Of a stretch of 64,000 bases of DNA, positions 59,594 through 64,000 are shown piece after piece. The stretch is from positions 496,001 to 560,000 of the forward strand of contig VWND01000005.1 of NCBI GenBank assembly GCA_009599575.1, read 5' to 3'. This DNA is from Blumeriella jaapii. Its lineage: Eukaryota > Ascomycota > Leotiomycetes > Helotiales > Drepanopezizaceae. The translations under genes were made by a program, and so were the position numbers. Position 1 is the stretch's first letter, and each line of letters starts with the position of its first letter. Under the pieces are notes generated by a model, which searched no databases, had not been told where the DNA came from, and saw nothing but the letters and a program-made list of their open reading frames with translations.

Positions 59594-60502
59594 GGGGTTT
59601 GGCTCACCCAGCCATCGGATTTGACTGAGCCTGACACCGCTAACGCGTTATTTCGCGTGTGTCTTCGTTTTGGAAAAGGGAGGTACTTGTTGTGCATGGG
59701 TGCTGAGAGAGTAGCAGTGCTGGTTGGGTACAATCTATACAGGTGTCAGAGAATCCCCCAGAATATATACCGGATCGGCTCATGGCTGGCTGGAGGATTT
59801 CTATCGCGCAGCCTCAACCGCCGGCTGTAGCGGCTGATCTGTAAAAGGCCTCGCTTCCTGCTGAACGCCCAAGAGCGCAATGAGACAGAAGTATCGAGCT
59901 GTCACGGACTCTATTTTAACGGACGGCACATTCATCTCAGTCAAGGCTCGATTAGGGAGAATAGGAAGTTCGGGTGGGGGTGCTCTATCCAAGTGGAAGG
60001 AAGACCTGTCGATTGCGGCGGTCATTTACTTTCTGGGCCGAAGAAGTGGAGTTTCACGAGCATCAAGAGAGAATCACTGTACTGTACCAAGTGGCCACGC
60101 TTTGAGACTAATCATATAGCAATTTCAGCTTCAGATGTCACATTCTCAACGAGGTTATGGTCTACAGCGCTGGCAGAACGATCCGTGCCGCTGTCCGGTT
60201 GAAGAAGGATAAGAACCAATCACACGCAACTGTCTCTTGATCTTTGGTCGTGCGTGGCCCCAATTACACCTGGCCAGACCTGCACTGACAGGAAATTGCT
60301 CGATAGCGAGCCAGTGCCATGTCATATCGGGTGCGACTGGGCTCTCAGTATGACAGTCGACGAGCCTCCGCCTCGATCTCTTTCGTCAGGACATCGAGAT
60401 GGTATGTATGTACAGTAGAGTACAGATACGCGACGGGGGCTCCCCGTTTCCCGAATATTTGGTTGCTGGGACTTCCTCGTACAGACTTACTTTCCTGTAC
60501 CG

Positions 60503-60547
60503 TACATGCTTTTCATGCTTTACATGCTTTGCATGCTCTGCATGCTG
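60503..60547. repeat. CATGCTTT-type tandem repeat
   Basis: Five CATGCT units spaced about 9 bases apart. Confidence 0.8.
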
Positions 60548-61443
60548 ATACCCTGCATCGGTATCTCTACATACTTACGGTACATAGCTCATGTGCCACA
60601 CAGCGTCAGACTGCCGGCACGTCGATTGTTCTCTCCTCCGTCGAACGCTGGAGGAAACGTGTGTTGCAGCTCTGGATGGCTTTGCCTTCTCGTCGGTCGG
60701 CCCAGCTAGCGAGTCAATAGAGTCGCACCACATATGCAAGACCACGGCCCGTCGCCCCGCCTGTTGGAAGGATTCGTCTCGAAGTGCTCGAAATACCTGT
60801 CTTGCGCTGCAATGGGCACGCCCAGCCCCCTGCCACCCGCGCCTGGTTCTATCTTGTGTTCGGCTCGGGACGACGCCGCCCGGTCGCACAGTGCAAAGCA
60901 AAGCATCGACGCTCGACCCTGTTCCGAGCTTTCGACCCGTGCAGATATGGCGCGGTGAAGACCATGCCATGCCACTTTCACCACGGGATCCTGGCTAAGT
61001 GGCCCCTTTCCACTGTACTGTATGATCTATCGAGATCGTTGGTCGCGCGTGTCGCTTAGGGGAGAATCTGATTGGAGGCTGGACTTTTGGGTTGGTGTGT
61101 TATCAGTATTAGTGTTGGACCCCCCCGGCTTGATGAAACATCAGATATACTGTACTGTGTATATGAAAACCTAGGAGGACAGTCTATAGATCGAATAGGT
61201 TTGGGGTTCCGTCACTCGCCCAGACTGTGAGATGTTTTTGTCGCTGTAATGAAATTTTCATCGCTGTAATAAAACTCTTGTGATCCCCTCGCCCGCCTTT
61301 TTGTCCGTTTCAAATATCGAGACTTTTTGGGCTGAGGGCGGGAGGAGGGGGGAAGGGGGGGGGAATCCTCTACGATTTGGTTCTGGTTTGTGCGTGACTT
61401 TCTAGGTGCCGTACTTAATTATGTACGGACACACGGACATACG

Positions 61444-61488
61444 GACAGGACAGGACGGGACAGGACAGGACAGGACAGGACAGGACAG
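61444..61488. repeat. GGACA pentamer repeat
   Basis: About nine copies of GGACA with one variant. Confidence 0.9.
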
Positions 61489-61737
61489 TGGCACATTTGT
61501 AGGAAGAGGATGGGAGAGCATACCACGCGAAGGGCGAGCCAGGCCAGATCAGAATCGATAGAGAGGCTGCAGCGCCGAACGCCAAGAGGAAGCAGATGAA
61601 TGGGAAGCGAAGTGAGATTGGAAATGGGATGGTTGGATCTCAATGGTGCATGTATGTCATTTTCCCGCCTGAACGCCTGCTGCCCTGCCTGCCTGCCTGC
61701 CAGCCCGTACCGTCGTGAGAGATTCATGCGAAGAACG

Positions 61738-61758
61738 AGAGAGAGAGAGAGAGAGAGA
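61738..61758. repeat. GA dinucleotide run
   Basis: About ten GA units just downstream of the NOG1 stop. Confidence 0.85.
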
Positions 61759-61785
61759 TGGGTCAAATGAGTAAGAGGGATAGCA

Positions 61786-63922
61786 TTAACGACTGTTGGT
61801 CTTGCCCATGCCGCGTTTGCCGGAGAACTAGAAGGGTGTTAGTTTGGTTCGACCACGGATGCGAGTTCTCGCTTCGTAGGGGGTCAAGGTGAGAAAGAGA
61901 TTCGGGAGCCACCGAGGGCTGGCAAACGCAACACTCAAGGTGATTGGAGATGAGAAGACGTACCAAGTGCTTGGGCATCGCCGCCGCCACATGTCTATCG
62001 GCTTCACCCTGTCTAGCCATCCGGTTCATGTGTCTCTGACTCAGTTTCTGCGCCCTCTCGGCCTTCGTCCTCGCGAGCTCGTTCGTGACCCCGTCGTCAC
62101 GTCGGTTGCTCTGACTCCTAGCCCTGCTCTTCGCGCGCATCTTGGCCTCGTAGTCGGGAGAATCCACGTCCATGACGTCCTCGGTGCCGGTCCGGCTGCG
62201 TACCATGCTGCGTCCACGGCTCTGGCTGCGCGCACGAACGCCAATGGCGTCGGTCTCGAGGCCGAGCGAGTCGAGGTGGTCCTCCATGTCGGTGAGCTTC
62301 TTTCGGGTGAGAGTGCGGGGGATGATGGCCCGGTTCTTCAGCGACTTCTTCATCTTGGCCGCGTTGCGGATCTCCATTCGCTTCTCGCGGATCTGGTCGG
62401 CCTTCATTCGAATCTCGGCGTCCTCGGCATCCTCCAAGTCCTCGTCGGAATCGTAGTAGCCCTCCGCCTCCAACTTCTCCTCTTCCTCCTCCAACGCAGC
62501 GAGCTTGGCCTCGATGTCGGGATCGATGAAGTCGGCGACGTTCTTGCCGTCAAAGATCTCGGGGATCTTGTCGTGCTTCCACTCGTCGTTTTCCAGGATG
62601 TACTTGTCCTTGAGGTCGACATTGTACACACCGCGCCGCCGTTCTCTTCCTCGATATCTCGTGCGAGTTTGATGCGATCTGGGTCGTTCTTGTCGTACTT
62701 CTTCTTGTTCTTGACGGCTTCGGGGATGAAGGCTTCGCGGACGACGCCATCCATGGGCTTTGCTACGTGGATTCTGGTGAGCACATCTTGGAGACGGCCA
62801 CCGGGCCCGCTGCTGTTTGAACCAGCCTTGAGCTTTTGAGCTACACGATCGGCAATTAAGCGCTCACAAGCGGCATTCTTGACTTCTTGGACGCCCTCGG
62901 AAGTTGTGCAAGAAAGTTGCAGCATTTCGACATCTCCGGGCTTCAGAAGTGCTTGTAATGCGGCTTGAGTCTCCTCGTCCAGATCCTCGGGGCGGGTGAC
63001 ATCGATTTTGTTGATGACGATAAAAACGAGCTTGTTTGCGAACAGAGGCTTGATGCTCTGGAAAAGCTGCATTTGCGCCTGAACGGTGTAGCCGCACTGC
63101 TCAGACAAATCCATAAAGTACAAGATCGCAGACCGAAGATGTGCGATTGCAGTGATGGATTGCATCTCAATGGTGTTCATCTCCTCCAATGGGTGGTCCA
63201 AAATACCAGGCGTATCGATGGCTTGGAATCGCAAGTATTTGTAATCGAAATGTCCCACGAACAAGCTCTTCGTCGTGAACGCATATGGCTGAACATCCAC
63301 ATCGGCTCTCGTAACGCTCTTCAGGAAACTGGACTTTCCGACATTGGGGTACCCGCAGATGAGAAGGGTCCTGGTGTTAGGATCGATCGACGGGAGACGT
63401 CCCAGATGCTGGCGAACCTGGTCAAGGTACAGGAGGGGATCCTTCAGCCTCTTGCAGATGGTGGCCATGCGACCCAGCGCCGCGCGCTTGAGCTGCTTAC
63501 ACTGGAAGAGTGATTGCGCATATTTCAGAAGACGCACGTAATCGCGTGAGACGATTTCGATGAGATGCTTCGCGGTGGATAGCTGGCCGAGCGCAATGCG
63601 AAAATGGTCGGCATCGTAGAGGGTGTTGAGGAGGTCCTTGTGGAACGGGTGAATATCCTGGAGTCGGGGAAAGCCATCCAAGATCAGAGAGAGCTTTTCG
63701 CAGAAGGTCTCTTGTGTGAACTTGACCTTGCGCGTGTAGAAAGATCGAATCCGACTGCGACAGGTTAACAACATGCTTGAGTTTGAACCGCGAGGAGTTG
63801 TACCTGATCTGAAAGCCGGCTCTGATCTGTGTCGGGAGGCGGCGCTGCGTACGACTCAGGACGATGTCGAGGAACTCAGCCGACGTCGGCACCGGCTGGA
63901 TATCCTTCCAGGTCGTCTTCAT
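61786..63922 (-). CDS. NOG1: Nucleolar GTPase NOG1 (one-base frame break)
   Basis: Essential GTPase of pre-60S ribosome assembly in the nucleolus. Start ATG 63922 ([20 protein letters not shown]), stop 61786-61788. Introns lie near 63,806-63,755 and near the 3' end, where PKHL joins [13 protein letters not shown]. GTPase motifs are GYPNVGKSS (G1), DTPGILD (G3) and NKID (G4). The NOGCT region and Arg/Ser-rich tail follow. Near 62,632 the frame slips: ENGGA continues as [11 protein letters not shown] only in the next frame, and one more G in the GCGG run restores it. In yeast this junction reads GGAGVFN, so the gene is surely intact in the organism and the break is probably a sequencing error. 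The annotated span ignores the break. Confidence 0.95.
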
Positions 63923-64000
63923 GGTGGGCAACAGTGGTGGTCGTGGTGAGACTGACGTGGGGAGGGAGAGGTTGAGGGCGAGAGGGATTTCCAACCATCT

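Larger units (their letters stand above)
59594..61785. other. Intergenic region upstream of the methyltransferase
   Basis: About 2.2 kb without a supported gene. It contains GTAC elements (60408-60425, 60490-60505, 61010-61023, 61144-61160), CATGCTTT repeats (60503-60547), GGACA repeats (61444-61488) and a GA run (61738-61758). Confidence 0.5.

Overview
The window is nuclear DNA of a filamentous ascomycete (Pezizomycotina). The genes are split by short GT-AG introns, mostly 40-70 bases, with CTAAC-like branch points. The proteins match fungal families such as RGS-LOV, ROT1, AIM41, ECM11, FOX2 and LaeA-like methyltransferases. Dothideomycetes or Leotiomycetes are possible, but nothing seen here settles the class. 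No rRNA, tRNA, CRISPR array or transposon coding region was recognised.

Left part (1-16.5 kb): RGS-LOV blue-light receptor (+), pyruvate decarboxylase (-), secreted GH76 alpha-1,6-mannanase-like protein (-), Rad51-like ATPase (+), long-chain acyl-CoA synthetase (-) and RKM5-type lysine methyltransferase (+). Middle (17-44 kb): ECM11-domain protein (+), TDA10-type kinase (-), peroxisomal FOX2 (+), a zinc-finger regulator (+), importin MTR10/transportin-3 (-), SmE (+), 5-formyl-THF cyclo-ligase (-), ER chaperone ROT1 (+), membrane-anchored histidine acid phosphatase (-), IDH2 (-) and exocyst SEC5 (+). Right part (44-64 kb): a possible small gene, a secreted Cys-rich protein built from tandemly duplicated exons (-), elongation factor 2 (+), AIM41 (-), a low-complexity protein (+), a LaeA-like methyltransferase (-) in a gene-poor stretch, and NOG1 (-).

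Most genes are housekeeping and form no operon or biosynthetic cluster. Several neighbours are divergent and share one upstream region: GH76/Rad51-like, FAA/RKM5, TDA10/FOX2, MTR10/SmE, FAU1/ROT1 and IDH2/SEC5. FAA (fatty acid activation) and FOX2 (peroxisomal beta-oxidation) serve one pathway but are not adjacent. EF-2, NOG1 and RKM5 all concern ribosomes or translation. SmE serves splicing.

The most notable features are a secreted protein whose exon-plus-intron unit of about 272 bp is repeated four times (two copies about 97% alike), more than twenty clusters of GTAC/TGTACAGTACA-type palindromes confined to non-coding DNA, a stop-free GC-AG intron in ROT1, and reading-frame breaks in several genes. 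One break lies in the essential gene NOG1, which suggests uncorrected indels in this assembly. Exon boundaries were worked out by eye from splice signals and frame continuity.
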